A stretch of DNA of 64,000 nt from Choristoneura fumiferana (GCF_025370935.1 NC_133473.1:22868582-22932581); one strand, 5' to 3'. Counted from the stretch's first letter, positions 34,258-46,480 are shown. The notes: generated by a model from the sequence alone, not told the origin. Translations and numbers: made by a program.

Positions 34258-34352
34258 TGCCCACTACGAAATTCGAAAATCGAAGTTCGTGTCGGTCTAG
34301 CGAGAGGTACGATACGAACTTCGATTTTCTAACTTCGGAGTAGGCCCTCAGC
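34258..34352. repeat. hairpin repeat of the CGAAGTTCG family
   Basis: CCACTACGAAATTCGAAAATCGAAGTTCG is mirrored by CGAACTTCGATTTTCTAACTTCG. This is a short member of the family described at 26321. Confidence 0.7.
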
Positions 34353-34467
34353 TTCAACCCCGTAGGTGTCAATCATGTGCTCGCAGTGGCTTACATAGCC
34401 AATCTTCTTAGAGAAAATCTTCACACAATGCGGGCGCGTGAGCACACCGTTTACATAATAATAACAC

Positions 34468-34670
34468 GAACTAGCTTTTGCCCGCGGCTTGCCCGTGTGG
34501 GATTCGATTATCGGGCGCTGTTCTCACAGGAAGTTTGCATTTTTCCGGGATAAATAGTAGCCTATGTCACTCTCTGGCCCATAAACTATCTCGTTTCGAC
34601 GTGAAAGACGGACAAACATACAATACAAACACACACACACACACTTTTGCATTTATAATATTAGTATGGA
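34468..34670 (+). repeat. repeat family G copy
   Basis: It starts AACTAGCTTTTGCCCGCGGC, includes CCGGGATAAATAGTAGCCTA and CGTGAAAGACGGACAAACAT, and ends TTATAATATTAGTATGG. Closely similar to 45838-46057. Confidence 0.8.
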
Positions 34671-35067
34671 TTTATGGGAGGTGAAGTGGTTTGTGACCAC
34701 GGAAGAAAAAAACAAGTTTGTGACACAAGGACGAAATTGCAATTTTCACGGCAATAGGTGTGACAAGGGGGGGAGTAAAAATGTTCTAAGGGTTTGTTTC
34801 ATTCTCTCGCTCATTGAGTGAAGCCTGCAAATCTCGCCCAGGGCGCTGGAAGTGCTAAAACCGGCACTGCCTTCACGCTAAAACGGCTTAACGGATTTTA
34901 GTGAAGTTTGGTATGTAGATACGATCTGGAAGAACACATAGGCTACTTTGTATCCCGACATTCCCACGGGATAGGGATAAAATCTTGAAATCGCAACCGC
35001 TCGCTTTTTAAAACATGCTGTGTCTATGACCGTTCAACGGAAGAAGTAGGGTTACCACGAAAGGTAA

Positions 35068-35391
35068 ATTTCATTCATCATCATCATCCCAGCCTATACT
35101 ATACGTCCCACTGCTGGCACAGGCCTCCTCTCAGAACAAAGAGGGCTTTGGCCATAGTTCCCACGCGGGCCCAGTGCGGATGGGAACTTCACACGCACCA
35201 TTGAGTTGCTTCGCAGGTTTGTGCAGGTTTCCTCACGATGTTTCCTTCACCGCAAAACTCGTGGTAAATTTCAAATGTAATTCCGCACATGAATTTCGAA
35301 AAACTCAGAGGTGCGAGCCGGGGTTTGAAACCACGACCCTCTGTTTGAGAGGCGATAGGTCAAACCACTAGGCACCACGGCTACCTAAAGG
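35068..35391 (-). mobile_element. SINE B, full-length, tRNA head plus LINE-like tail
   Basis: On the - strand it begins with a tRNA-like head: GGTAGCCGTGGTGCCTAGTG, GTTTGACC and a B box GTGGTTTCAAACCCC. The body GAAACATCGTGAGGAAACCT and GGGAACTATGG follow, and the tail ends CAGTGGGACGTATAGTATAG with GCTGGGATGATGATG. Truncated copies lie at 11172, 45056 and, diverged, 40590-40745. Confidence 0.85.
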
Positions 35392-35661
35392 TAAATTTAA
35401 AATTAATTAATAAACAAAAACAATTACGATATTTGCATATTCTTACGCACAAGTGTTTAATCTATACGTAGGGTACAAAGTATCGATTTAACTCTCGATT
35501 AAAAGAACTTTTCAGGTTCGCTGATATTTAATTAACGCCTTGTAATCTCAAAAATATGTTACTACGGCCTTATTGCGTCGGAATAATAGTCTGTAGTACA
35601 TATTTTTGACACTTTGAATAAGTACATATTTTTACACTTGAATGTACATAGATAAGTTGTA

Positions 35662-35768
35662 TTATGGAACTTCGTATCTTGCCGTCCCTCTGCCGCTTAT
35701 ATTATTTAATACGAGTGAGAAGGACGATACGATACGACTTCGAAATTTCGTAGTATAGCCCTACTGAG
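35662..35768. repeat. hairpin repeat of the CGAAGTTCG family, next to the copper transporter exon
   Basis: TATGGAACTTCGTATCTTGC and its imperfect mirror ending TTCGTAGTATAGCCCTACTG. It ends about 19 bases before the splice acceptor of the next exon. Confidence 0.65.
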
Positions 35769-35786
35769 TCAGTGTTCTGTCGGCAG

Positions 35787-35933
35787 GGCGCCGGCGCGAT
35801 GCACATGTTCATGTGGTTTGGCTACGACCTGGGCCCGTTCCTGTTTGCGGGGCTAGACGTGACCACCCGATGGGCCTTCGCCATAACGTGGGTCGCGCTG
35901 TTCCTCGTCGCCTTACTCTTCGAGGCCTCTAAG
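35787..35933 (+). CDS. SLC31/Ctr-family copper transporter, exon with transmembrane 1
   Basis: 49 codons in phase 0 between CAG (35784-35786) and GT (35934). It starts GAGAMHMFMWFGYDLGPFLF: a methionine-histidine cluster (MHMFM), the copper-coordinating entry seen in Ctr proteins, then WAFAITWVALFLVALLFEAS, one membrane span with the family's conserved E at its cytosolic end. Ctr proteins form trimers that carry Cu(I) across the plasma or lysosomal membrane. An ATG at 35799 could serve as a start, but the splice acceptor suggests that earlier exons exist. Which Ctr paralogue it is cannot be decided. Confidence 0.85.
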
Positions 35934-36421
35934 GTAACTGTTGCTATTTGATTTACTCGCAATCGAAGTGAAAAAAAGAGTGTAAAACTGGGGCATTAAA
36001 CCCATTTTCCCCTCGACGTGTCGATCCACCCTCGCCGTATGGGTAGAATGGCTCGTTTTATGCTATTGTTGTACAATCTACTATTTGATCAGATAAGTGT
36101 AGAATTGTTTCATGTTATTAATGCTTAGGTATAGTTTTAAATATATAATAATACGCACTATATCGAAGATTGCACGCCTCACTGCATAGATACAAGTGCT
36201 GTATCGCTTGAAATGGTCCGTGAAGTATTTACGATACCGCGGCATTAGATAAATGTTTTGAAATTGTACGAGAGAAGTGTAATTGTTTAAATCACCCAAA
36301 TAAGTTCCAGCAGAATACCTTCGAACTTGTAATAATACTTATTTAATAATACAATATAATTAATAATTAAATTTAATATTATAACAGCTCTAAGCTCTTA
36401 AATTGTGTTGTCTTCTTGCAG

Positions 36422-36504
36422 GTGTATTTGGCGAAAACGCAGCGGTGTGCACAGAAGAAACTATACCCATACCGATCCGACGAGCGGAGGAATTTGCTAT
36501 GCCA
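36422..36504 (+). CDS. SLC31/Ctr-family copper transporter, following exon (cytosolic loop)
   Basis: It joins the previous exon in phase: SK|VYLAKTQRCAQKKLYPYRSD, then ERRNLLC, ending phase 2 before GTAAGT at 36505. This is the basic cytosolic loop after transmembrane 1. The remaining two membrane spans, with their MxxxM and GxxxG motifs, should follow, but I find no such exon on the + strand between here and the end of the window. Confidence 0.82.
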
Positions 36505-37744
36505 GTAAGTTAAATAAAAAAAACTGATTCATAAAAACTAACAAGCCTATGTTAACTAACAAATGTTTGTCCCTTCTAACAAATACAAATGTCGAAGTGA
36601 CAGATACAAACGAATTTTAGCGGCATTTTAACTAAAATAGGTTTGATTGTTGTTTATGAATAAGGGGGTATGTCTCTTACTTTGAACTATTATGAAAAGA
36701 CTACTGGGTAGGATTGCCTTACGGCAAGATTTGTCCTGACATGTCGGGAATTTTTACCACCTGCCAGGATTGCGGCCGGACTTGGCAAGTGTCGGGGTTT
36801 TTAGAAATGATACATTTATTACAAAGTTTATACAGTTTTATTGAATGCAATGCTATATGTAAGTATGTAGTACCTAAGTAATCAATAAAAACCAATGATA
36901 TTTCTTTCAAGACATTAAAAATAAGATATATTACAGCTAAAAAGATCTTAATTTTTTAGCTTCAATTAAAACTCAAGTGCGTCGTTTAAGCTACGCTAAA
37001 TGTCTGTTACAAGAAATGTCAGGGCAGATATCATGATTTTTATTGGGACATTTAATTTTTCCACATGGCAACCCTATTACTGGGTAAATATTCAGTGTTT
37101 TTGCGGCGTTTTTTGTCGTCATGTCATTACCGTTTCGGCACGACTACGCGGGATGGTAATGACGTTTGGCCGAGCGGTCAAAACGCTCAAAAATTCACCC
37201 CTCGCTCTTTACGGTGAACTCTCCTAAAAGGACTAGGTACTTTTCTACAAACAATACGGAATGTAAGGAGACCGACTAGACATTCGGGGAAGTTTTTAGA
37301 CCACTTGCTTCTTAGAACAGTTGCTTCTTAGACCAGTTGCTTCTTAGACCAGTTGCTACTTAGACCAGTTGCTTCTTAGACCAGCTGCTTTATAGACAAA
37401 GTGATACCAATCCGCTGTAGCTTAGCCCTATCTAAACATAGACTTGGTATCTTAACGTCAACACTCGACATCAGGAGTCGCGGGCGCAGCCACTTATAGA
37501 TATAACAATAGTTCACAACTCAATTGTTCCGATCGCTGTTTAAAAAACAATATCTGACCAACAAAACACTGCTTTGTTTTTGAAGCGAATTTAAAATATT
37601 AATATGACACATTCATAGGTTACGATCGGCCATTGGATTTAAGGGGCGAAATTTATGACAGGTGGGGGGGATGCTCTATCGAGAATATACAGGGTGTGAT
37701 TGTTAAGTGTGCCCAGGCGATTATTCCGTAATTATTACAGATAT
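36505..37744. other. intron or flank after the copper transporter exon
   Basis: No coding segment. A minisatellite lies at 37297-37395. The rest is AT-rich and unrecognised. Confidence 0.5.
37297..37395. repeat. 17-bp minisatellite, about five units
   Basis: Units of the form TTGCTTCTTAGACCAG repeated with single-base changes (GAACAG, GCTACTTAG, AGCTGC). Confidence 0.9.
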
Positions 37745-38395
37745 CAAAAACCGGCCAAGAGCGTGTCGGACACGCCCAAAATCGGGTTCCGTAGCCATTA
37801 CGAAAAAGTTAAGAAATATTTTTCTAAGGATTTCGTATTTTATACGGAATCTTCCAAGTTTAGGTATATTTTATACCTTAGGCTGCTATTTACTATTAAA
37901 ACAACTAATAATTTTCAACTAAACTTAGCCGTTATAGTTTTATTTGAAAGTTTGATATACTTACTAGCATCCTCAATTTTTTCCACCCACCGGTTTAGAT
38001 TTTAGATGGGGGGGGGGGGACGCTCGATTTTCATGAAAATTTGCACTTTAAAGTTGAATATTTCGCAAACAAATCACTGAATCGAAAAGTCGTTTTAGCA
38101 AACCCCAAATGGTTTTAAAAGATCTATCCAACACTAAAGGGTTGAATGAGAAAAAAAAAACATCCTCACTTTACGTCTATGGGAGGTACAAAAAAATGTT
38201 TTTTTTGTTTTTTTTTTATTGTAAGTACCATTTTGTCGGCACAGTTTACATATATATCCGAGCAAAATTACAGCTTTCTAGAACTGATAGTCCCTGAGCA
38301 AAGCCGCGGACGGACGGACAGACAGACAGACAGACATGGCGAAACTATAAGGGGTTCCTTTTTGCCATTTTGGCTCTGGAACCCTAAAAAACTGT
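37745..38395 (+). repeat. element D, longest copy
   Basis: Begins AAAACCGGCCAAGAGCGTGT with GGGTTCCGTAGCCATTACG, and ends CCATTTTGGCTCTGGAACCC followed by TAAAAA. The ends are short inverted repeats (GGGTTCC..GGAACCC). It has no intact coding frame. This is the reference copy for those at 15120, 42115 and 60597. Confidence 0.8.
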
Positions 38396-38409
38396 GAACT
38401 GATATCGAA

Positions 38410-38755
38410 AGTACGTTACCTAATGAGTAAAATGTCAATAACTTTTTTTAAATAAAAAGAGAAATATTCATAATTTTGACATCAAACACGTACCTACTCC
38501 CATAAATTTAGTACTAGATTAGTTAGAAAGGTTTTAGTTTCTTTATTTTAAAAGGCTATTTTATTAGCTTAGTACTGATATTAAAGATTTATTCGTTTTA
38601 TTATTTTCTTAGGTTAATAAATAGTTCCCTTAAATAGCAGTACTTAAGCTTACTGTATGAGATGGTAGTGTTTGATGTCAAACTTATGGATATTTCTCTT
38701 TTTATTTAAAAAAGGTAAATGATGTCATTTTATTCATTAGGTTATAGGAATCTCC
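38410..38755. mobile_element. foldback MITE
   Basis: ACCTAATGAGTAAAATGTCA and AAATAAAAAGAGAAATATTC at the left are mirrored at 38680-38750 (GGATATTTCTCTTTTTATTT, TCATTTTATTCATTAGGT). The arms are about 80 bp and the interior is AT-rich. Confidence 0.75.
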
Positions 38756-41117
38756 CGTACCCCGCATTAGGGCCCTATCGGCCAATGAAACTGAGACTAA
38801 GTCGCGTTTGCATGCTACAAACAAAAATATCCCGCACCTCGCATGCGGGTCCTAGCAACCAATGAGGGCTATCGCGTATGAATTCGCCACTAGAGGCGCT
38901 AGTGTAGCGTGAGGTCTCTGAAATGTCAAATCTCATAGTTTTTGGGTGAGCTACGCGGGTTTATTTAGAATTAGAATAATTTTGTGAATATTTTGCAATA
39001 TCTGAAATTAATTATGGCAAATATGCGTTCCGGGGCAATAAATGTCTGTGTTTTGAGACAGTTTTGTCTTTCGGAAACCTTTGTCCTCCCTTTTGTCCGA
39101 ACAAAACGGGGTCTATGCAACACTGTGGCATGCTCGATATTTTTATGGTACGGTTTTAAGGTGTATTAAATATGATTTTAATCTTTGTTTTCACGCCCGT
39201 AATAACAGACTGAAAGCCATACATAAAAACCTCACGCAACAGTGCGCCATCTAGTGAGACAAAAAACGATAGCCCTCATTAAAAGCATTTTTATAGCTAG
39301 TTACTTGACAGCTCTTATCAAGAAACGTATTGGAACTAATTCGTGATAGCTGTAATTACCTTACTTAATTAACTTTACTTCGTGGATGAATGCTAATTAG
39401 TCGATTTAAAATTTAAATCGACATTGTTATGCGGTTGGAAGGTAAAGAGCGTTAGCTGATGTAGATATCTTTTGCTATTTATAGTTTCCAACTTTGAAGT
39501 GTTTATTTCGTTGAGCTTATCAAAAACTATGCAAAGTACCTACTTCCTTGCTTTTACCCGTGTATTTGCTTTTGTGAACCATTAGTGAGAGAGAGACAGC
39601 GAATGAGGGAATTTCTAAGATAAATATTGAAATAGAAATAGAAATCATTTATTCGTGACAAAGTAACGTAGCATAACAAAAAGGTATTAAAAATTAAGAA
39701 CGTTGCATGTCACGAAATGGTCCCAAATCAGCAAAAATTGCCGGTCTTGCGAACGGCGCTGTTTTTCTCTGTCTGTCCATCTGTTTATCATACATTAAGG
39801 TCGTTTGTCACGGTCAGCTTAGGCACTAGCTGAAGCGCAGTAGGATGACGTTAGTGTGCAAATTCCACGTATTTTATTTTTTTTTAGCAATGAAAATGGA
39901 TATTTTTTAAAAAAATAATGTACATGCCGCCAATAGCGTGAAATTTGTAATGTATCCTACTAAATTTCAGATGTATTTTAATTTAAAAAATAGTTTCACT
40001 TTTACTTATAACAACGCGGCAGCGGTGACTGAAATATTTACGCACACATGCTTATAACTTGTCGTCAACAAAAGTGATTGCTAATTTCGACGTCTCGTTC
40101 AAACTGCAGATTGGACTAGTTGCATTGGCGTCTATTCATGCTAGGTACGGGTTAGAATCTTCGGATCAAACCCGGTGTGTGGTTTTTATCTTTTTGTTTT
40201 TTTTTTTGGATCTCAATTAATGATGTGAATGTATGAGGTAACTACTACCTAATTATTTTTTTAAACATGTAGCTAAAAATGTTTGACCTAATTTGTAAAC
40301 AAATTTTTTTTTTCAGCTAATTTTATCCCCTGTCATAATATCAAAAACTACTATGTGTATGAATATTAAATTTAGCTGGTGCCTAAAATACCACGTTACC
40401 AGAATAACACATTTTTCAAAATACTAATAATTACAAAATCGAAGATTACTCGATGAAGTTGGTAATTTTTTGTGGAATTTATTATTTTGGACATCAGGTA
40501 AAATGGGAATGTAATAAAAATCTAATGAAGTATTTTGAAAAAATAGGCGTTTCGGGAAAGTGATATTTTCAGCACGAGCGAAAATTTTGTCATTATCATC
40601 TTCCAGATCCGCACACGTCTCACTGCTGGACACACACAAGTTTCCTCACACAATGAGGACTTGAGTATTATTTTCCACACTGACCTAGTGCGGATTAGGA
40701 AACTTCGCATCAGGCGTATGAACATTTCCTCACGATGTTTTTAATTGAAGGTTTTATTGAACTACAAATTAAAAACAGTTTATTATTACGTCAGGTTTTT
40801 ATTTATTTATTTACATCTATAAGTATATGAATAAAATCAGCCTACTCCCACCCACTGCAGGCCCTTGCAATTTCACGCCAGCCTCATACACAGCTTACCA
40901 GCCGACTGCCAAATAACAATACCTATGTCATACAACTAACGGTCCGAAGGTTTATCCATGGTACCTTGACCCAATTTTGGCCATCATTCCACTGTTTATT
41001 TACATAATATGTAGTTTGACAAAATGTACTTTCGCAAGTGTCATACTTCCTTTCTTCTTTCTTTCTTTCGCCAAGGAATTCAAACTTACATCACAAAAAT
41101 GTTCAAATGGTGTTACT
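38756..41117. other. spacer with scattered repeats
   Basis: About 39170-39290 resembles the duplicated block near Mob2 (CACGCCCGTAATAACAGACT). 39810-39890 matches the repeat in Hip14 intron 5. 40590-40745 is a diverged SINE B on the - strand. No exon-like segment was found. Confidence 0.5.
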
Positions 41118-41620
41118 AAATTGTACGCTAATTAAAAAAAATTGACCCGTAGTTACAAGAAAACAATGATCAATCTGTCACCACGAGGAATGATACTTCC
41201 TGGAAAAAATACGAGAAATGTACGAAATTGTACGCAAATTAAAAAAAAGAGTACTACCCGTAGTTACGAGAAAAGTGTACGTTCAGTACTACTTACTCTT
41301 TTTTATGACATGTAGCAATCATAATGAAATAGCGCCTGCCAGGAAGGATACTTCCGGATTGATCACTGTTTTCTCGTTACTATGTATACACGGGTGGTAC
41401 AATTTTTTTTAACTAGTGTACAATTTCGTACATTTTTCGCAAATTTTTTTTGATTCACGAGAAATTTGAAAAGTCGACTGCTTCATAGGGAAATTGATAG
41501 CGCGTGCCCAAGAAGTATGTTTCCTGGTGGTAACAGATTGATCATTGTTTTCTTGAAACTACGTGTAGTACAATTTTTTTTAAGCTAAAGTTTAGTATAG
41601 TATTTAGTACATTTTTCGTA
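41118..41620. mobile_element. imperfect foldback element
   Basis: GTAGTTACAAGAAAACAATG and ATCAATCTGTCACCACGAGG (41150-41190) are mirrored at 41520-41570 (CTGGTGGTAACAGATTGATC, TTGTTTTCTTGAAACTACGT). A second inner pair, ACCCGTAGTTACGAGAAAAG and TTTTCTCGTTACTATGTATA, suggests internal duplication. Confidence 0.65.
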
Positions 41621-42114
41621 TTTTTTTATGTGAATTTGAATTCCATACGACACCACGTTACCGCTAGGATGTACGTTACCTTCGCAAAAGCTGCACACAT
41701 ATGCGCTCGTAGAACTGACTATCGTATAAAATAATATTACTATACGGCCAGAGGCCAGTTCTGAATCACAATAGATTGCAAAAGCTGCACGTTCGTGCAC
41801 CCGTAAAACTAAAGATCCAAATAAATAAAAGCCAAAGGAAAGAAACAAGAAAAAGGGCAGCACCTAACACAGTGAAATATCTAAACATTTTTGGTTTTTG
41901 CCAACTTTTCGAAGTACTATTTCGGGTAATATACAATTTTTATAGAATGTCACCAATTTTGGTAACATATTACGAATAAAATTTTCGTCGCGCTCTATTT
42001 CTAATACGGTTATATCATATGTTGGAGAAATATATCCGACGAAGTAACATTTTTGCATTTTACAAACCCGCAGTTGGCCCTGGATCTGGAAACAGAAAAA
42101 CCATTTATAATATA

Positions 42115-42600
42115 AACAATCAGCCAAGAGCGTGTCGGGCATGCCAAAAAAAGGGTTCCGTAGCCGTTACGAAAAAATTAAGTAATATTTTTTTAAGGAT
42201 TTTGTATTTCGAATTGTATGTGAAATCTTACGTGGAGTGGAGAATCGTATGTGGAACATAGCCCTATAAAGGCTTTTCCTTGTAAATTTGACATAATTAC
42301 TGTGCTAACCAACACTAACTCTTAGGGTGCAGGTGAATATTTCGCAAGAAGATCACTGAATAGAAAAATCGTCTTCGCAACTCCCCAGTAGTTTTAAAAC
42401 AACTTATCCAACGATACCCCACACTATAAGGTTAGTCATGATTTTTTTGTAACCATTTCGTTGGCATAGTTGCTCATACATCCGTGCAAAATTACGGCTT
42501 TTTAGCACTGCTCGGAGTAAAGCCGCAGACGGACGGACAGACAGACAGACATGGCGAAACTATAATGGTTCCGTTTTTTGCCATTTTGCCTTAAAAATGT
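42115..42600 (+). repeat. element D copy, diverged
   Basis: AGCCAAGAGCGTGTCGGGCA, GGGTTCCGTAGCCGTTACGA and the tail ACAGACAGACATGGCGAAAC match element D; the middle is shortened. Confidence 0.75.
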
Positions 42601-42902
42601 GTCTTATGAATAGCAATAAAAAAAGTATAAAGTGATTGATACCTGATAATAGAAGTTGTGCTTTTTGTTTATTTGTAAACTACCACCGTCATCAACATAG
42701 AGCGGAAATTTTTTCGGCTTTTGGCAGCGGAAAAAATGTCTTGGTTGCTACGAGCTAATGAGGGAAAACATTTAATTTCCAGAAGTGATTTTTCTTTTTC
42801 TATAACCCCTGCAATTTGATCATTGAAGTAAACAAAAGTGTTTTATTGATGATATGTACATATAATAGAAATATGTAATTATTTTGTTATGAAATAGGCT
42901 CA

Positions 42903-43115
42903 CACACCATCTGGGCTAGCACCTAGAAAACCAAACTCTTCATCAATAAAAAGCCCTGCTGGCCGAACAGCTTTTTGCAGTTTTTCTATGAACAGTGTCC
43001 TGGCCACTGATTCGTTGTACTGGCCATAAGCCATGTCATTGGTCAAAACATTATTTTTATATAAAATACTCTTTACATGGTTATGACAGGGAGTAGTCGC
43101 TTTTCGTTTACATAT
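42903..43115 (-). CDS. Mutator/YqaJ-type gene, exon with YqaJ nuclease motif
   Basis: The acceptor TTTTGCTACAG precedes 43115 on the - strand. It reads ICKRKATTPCHNHVKSILYK, then YGQYNESVARTLFIEKLQK and PAGLFIDEEFGFLGASPDG. The last phrase is the YqaJ/lambda-exonuclease-like core: the aspartate in ASPDG is a metal ligand. A GTGTGTGAGC donor lies just after it, before an in-frame stop. The following exon, which should carry the E-x-K part of the active site, was not found. It joins the upstream exon at 43909 in phase 0. It may be a transposon-derived gene rather than a classical host gene. Confidence 0.75.
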
Positions 43116-43244
43116 CTGTAGCAAAAATAAAATTAAGCATATTCATATTCTGTAAAAGTTAACAACTGAGGGTGATTCAAGTCCACATGTTACTATGTTT
43201 ATATAGTGATACCTATCATTTTTAATTATTATAATGAAGAAATC

Positions 43245-43650
43245 GCGAGTGCGAGTCGGACTCGAACATGAAGGGTTCCGTACCTAAGTACAATATTTTA
43301 AAAACAGTTCAGTAATAAGTTTTTGTTAAAAATTCTAATATGACAAGTTTTTTTGCTGATTGTACTTTTTTCCCGTGGTTACCAAAGTACTCATCAAGAC
43401 GAATCAAACGAGTCCAAACTCAAAGAAATTATGTCGTTTTATTAGAGAGTTCCTATGGTCACCTTTTAGTTTCTTCATCAGATCAGCTGCATGTCATTAT
43501 AATATTGCATTGTCATCACATTTATACAAAATTTCAGCTCAATCGGTTGAAGATATCCACTTCGAATTTGAGTTGAAATATTTCACCCGAACAAAGAAAC
43601 GGACGGACGGACGGACAGACAGACAGACAGACACAGATGGACACAGTGGA
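43245..43650 (+). repeat. repeat family E copy in the intron
   Basis: AGTGCGAGTCGGACTCGAAC, GAAGGGTTCCGTACC, then a body ending in GGACGGACGGACAGACAGAC. An AT-repeat (43815-43850) and CACACA runs follow to 43865. Confidence 0.65.
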
Positions 43651-43821
43651 TTTCATTATCATAAATTTCATGTCTCTATTTCTAGCTGTTAAAGTTTTGG
43701 GATTTTGTTCCGATTCCGTGGGAATATCCGGATAAGCACTAATCTATATGTTATTCCAATCCATCAGCCGTTCAGCGTGAAAGAGTAACAAACATACACA
43801 CACACTCACACATATATATGT

Positions 43822-43853
<32 letters not shown>

Positions 43854-43908
43854 ACACATCATATCATATATACATCTTTCGCACTTATAATATTAGTAGC
43901 TAACTAAC

Positions 43909-44282
43909 CATTCCAAATTGACTGGCAGTGAGCCTGTCACATCTATGGGTAGTATAGACGTCATTGTCATGTTGCCCTATAGTCATATGTTCGATCTGTT
44001 TTATTTCCTCGCTTGTTTTCTGAAAGTCTCGAAGTTTAGAAAGGCACGCTTCCTTCAGATCTGTTTCTACAATTGGTTCATCAGCCTCTTGTGCCTTTGG
44101 ACCATAATGGTGGTCAGGTTGGGGCTTGGGAGCAAAAAGCCGTCTGCGTATGTATTTTTTTCGCCTTTCATGGATTTTCTCTTTTGATGCAATATATTTT
44201 TCGAAATTCTGCCCAGGATTAAATGTAGTGTGAGCTTTCCACGCTCTTTTATGCCATTTTTGTCCTACAGAGTGAGAAAGTC
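43909..44282 (-). CDS. Mutator/YqaJ-type gene, large internal exon
   Basis: The acceptor TTTTTGTTACAG precedes 44282. The 374-nt exon begins phase 1 and ends phase 0 before GTTAGT. It reads LSHSVGQKWHKRAWKAHTTF, PGQNFEKYIASKEKIHER, a basic KKYIRRRLFAPKPQPDHHYG, an acidic middle and THRCDRLTASQFGM. The final RLTAS motif is the conserved start of YqaJ domains. The order (Mutator-like segment, basic linker, YqaJ) is that of the widespread insect proteins fusing these domains. The exon is intact, with no stops. Confidence 0.78.
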
Positions 44283-44776
44283 CTGTAACAAAAATCGTAA
44301 ATAATTTAGAGACTGAGCTCTTCCTTTCAATTATGAAGTAAAAAATATTCAGCACCTGCTAGGAAATTCTAACAAAGATTGTATAAGTATTATATAGTCG
44401 ACTTTACCAGCGGCATTTGCCAATGATTGCAGACGGCCAAATCACGTACTGAATTTCATCCAAATTCGTTCTGCCGTGTGTAACAAATAAATTCCCTTAT
44501 TTATTCCAAAAAATATTGTTTTTGTCATTGACATACACACAGCTGTGCAAAATTTTATGATTCTTAGCCCAACGATTATGATTTCGAGATTTTTTCCTTA
44601 TCCCGTGGGTATATCGGGGTATAGCCTATGTGTTATTTCAGATGTCCAGCTATTTATGTGAGCCAATGTAAGCTATCTTTGAAACTAATCCGTTTTAGCG
44701 TGAAGGAATAACACGCACCCCCCCCCCCTCCCCACACACACACACAAAATATTAGTTAAGAAGTAGGATTTTTTAC

Positions 44777-44917
44777 CTGCAACATAAATTCTGCGTTGAT
44801 AAGAGCCACCCTTATATAAATTTAACCTTTTCCCACAAATGAATTTGCTCACAATGCTCATAAAGTTTTCCACTACATTTGTTGTGTCATTTGACAGCCG
44901 GTGACATTTGGACATAA
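44777..44917 (-). CDS. Mutator/YqaJ-type gene, exon with Mutator-like segment
   Basis: On the - strand the acceptor is AAACGACAG and the donor GTAAAA at 44776-44771. In frame: MSKCHRLSNDTTNVVENFMS, then IVSKFICGKRLNLYKGGSYQ and RRIYVAG. The GKR.N....GSYQ.R pattern matches the end of the Mutator-like transposase region in this family. It ends phase 1 and joins 44282 cleanly. It needs a phase-1 donor upstream, so at least one exon between this and 46598 is unidentified. Confidence 0.7.
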
Positions 44918-45055
44918 CTGTCGTTTGTGCATAAAGCAAGTTTTAGTAGCGCAGGTTTTAGTATTTTATAAGTAATTACTAGCCGTGGTTTCTTAACCTT
45001 AAACCAGCCATTGTTGAAATTTCGATTATAAGCCTCCTATGGATTCGAATATAAA

Positions 45056-45283
45056 GTCGCACCTCTGAGTTTTTCGAAATTCTGTGCGGAATCACATTTG
45101 AAATTTACCACGAGCTTTGCGGTGAAGGAAAACATCGTGAAGAACCTGCACAAACCTGCGAAGCATTCATGGTGTCGTGCAAACATACTCACAAAGTGTC
45201 AACTATGGCCCAAGCCCTCTTGATCTGAGAGGAGGCCTGTGCCCAGCAGTGGGACGTATATAGGCTGGGATGATGAGGTGCAT
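45056..45283 (+). repeat. SINE B copy, 5'-truncated, in intron
   Basis: CACCTCTGAGTTTTTCGAAA, GGTGAAGGAAAACATCGTGA, and the tail AGCAGTGGGACGTATATAGG followed by CTGGGATGATGAGG. It lacks the tRNA-like head seen at 35330-35391. Confidence 0.85.
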
Positions 45284-45837
45284 AAAAAAAAACTCGTACC
45301 ACAAAATAAGTAATTTTTCTGAGTGAACTTTATGAAAATTAGTTATGTCAAGGTTTAATTTTGTTGACACGTATTGATTTTAGAAACCAGATTTTTTCAA
45401 AGCAGTGACGCTATATGTATTATTCCAGGTATCCAACTATCCACATACTAATTAAATTAGGTTCTAACATCAGATCATAGATTTCTATGGTCTGAGGTAC
45501 TACTCGTAACTAATCCCTAAAGCCGTTTTAGCATGAAACATACACACATACGGTATTATTCAAATACATACGCTCGAATAACATAACCAACAAAACAATT
45601 GCAAAATGGTCAAAATTGGTGTGATGTACTTTATGGATGGTCCGTACTCACAAACTTTGGCATTTGCTTCGCACGCGTAAGCCATCAGAACCGATAGTTG
45701 AACTGAATTCCAGGATTTTGACTAATTCATAAAATAACATTGCACATAAAATACCCACGGTCAATTTGTAATATGAATGAACTGAAACAATTACTTTGCT
45801 CACCCGCGACCTTATATGATAGCTACATTTATGCAAG

Positions 45838-46057
45838 ACTAGCTTTTGCCCGCGGCTTCGCACGCGTGGAATTCGGTGATCGTGCGCCGTTCCCTCGGGA
45901 ACTGAGCATTTCTCCGGGATAAAAAAGTAGCCTATGTCACTCTTTGGCCCATAAACTATCTCTATGCCAAAAATCACATCGATCCATAGCTCTGTTTCGA
46001 CGTGAAAGACGGACAAACATACAAATACACACAATTTCGTATTTATAATATTAGTAT
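45838..46057 (+). repeat. repeat family G copy in intron
   Basis: GACTAGCTTTTGCCCGCGGC, GGGATAAAAAAGTAGCCTAT and GTGAAAGACGGACAAACATA, ending TTATAATATTAGTATC. Nearly the same extent as at 34468-34670. Confidence 0.8.
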
Positions 46058-46261
46058 CTCTTATAATATTAGTTCTTCCACCTCCTCACTGTAAAAAATT
46101 ATTGATATATGGGCCTATGCAAAGTAACACTGATTCAATAAATTCAATAAAAATTCGTATCGGCTGAAATTTTGGTATTTTATCCCGATCTCGTGGGTAT
46201 ATCGTGATAAGAAGGAGCTTTCACTTTACACGCCCAGCTATCTACATACCAAATTTCATCC

Positions 46262-46480
46262 CAATCAGTCGAGACCTTTTATTTTTTTCATATAAGAGGG
46301 GAAACAAGTATTCGGGTCACCTGGTGGGAAGCAATCATCGCCGCTCATGGGCACCGGTAAAACGAGGGGTATCACAGGTGCGTTGCCGGCCCGTTGCGAG
46401 ATTGATAGGCTAAGATCCCTAAGCTGTACCGCTCTGGGAATGCCGTCCCGGGAAGCTGGTTCCATAGTTTAGTCATGCGT
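46262..46480 (+). repeat. diverged relative of SINE-like repeat A, in intron
   Basis: Contains ATTCGGGTCACCTGGTGGGA, ATCATCGCCGCTCATGGGCA and GGGGTATCACAGGTGCGTTG, laid out like repeat A but clearly a separate subfamily. Confidence 0.65.

Noticed and set aside
37297..37395. CRISPR-like array
   Set aside because: Contiguous 17-bp tandem units without spacers in an animal genome; a minisatellite.
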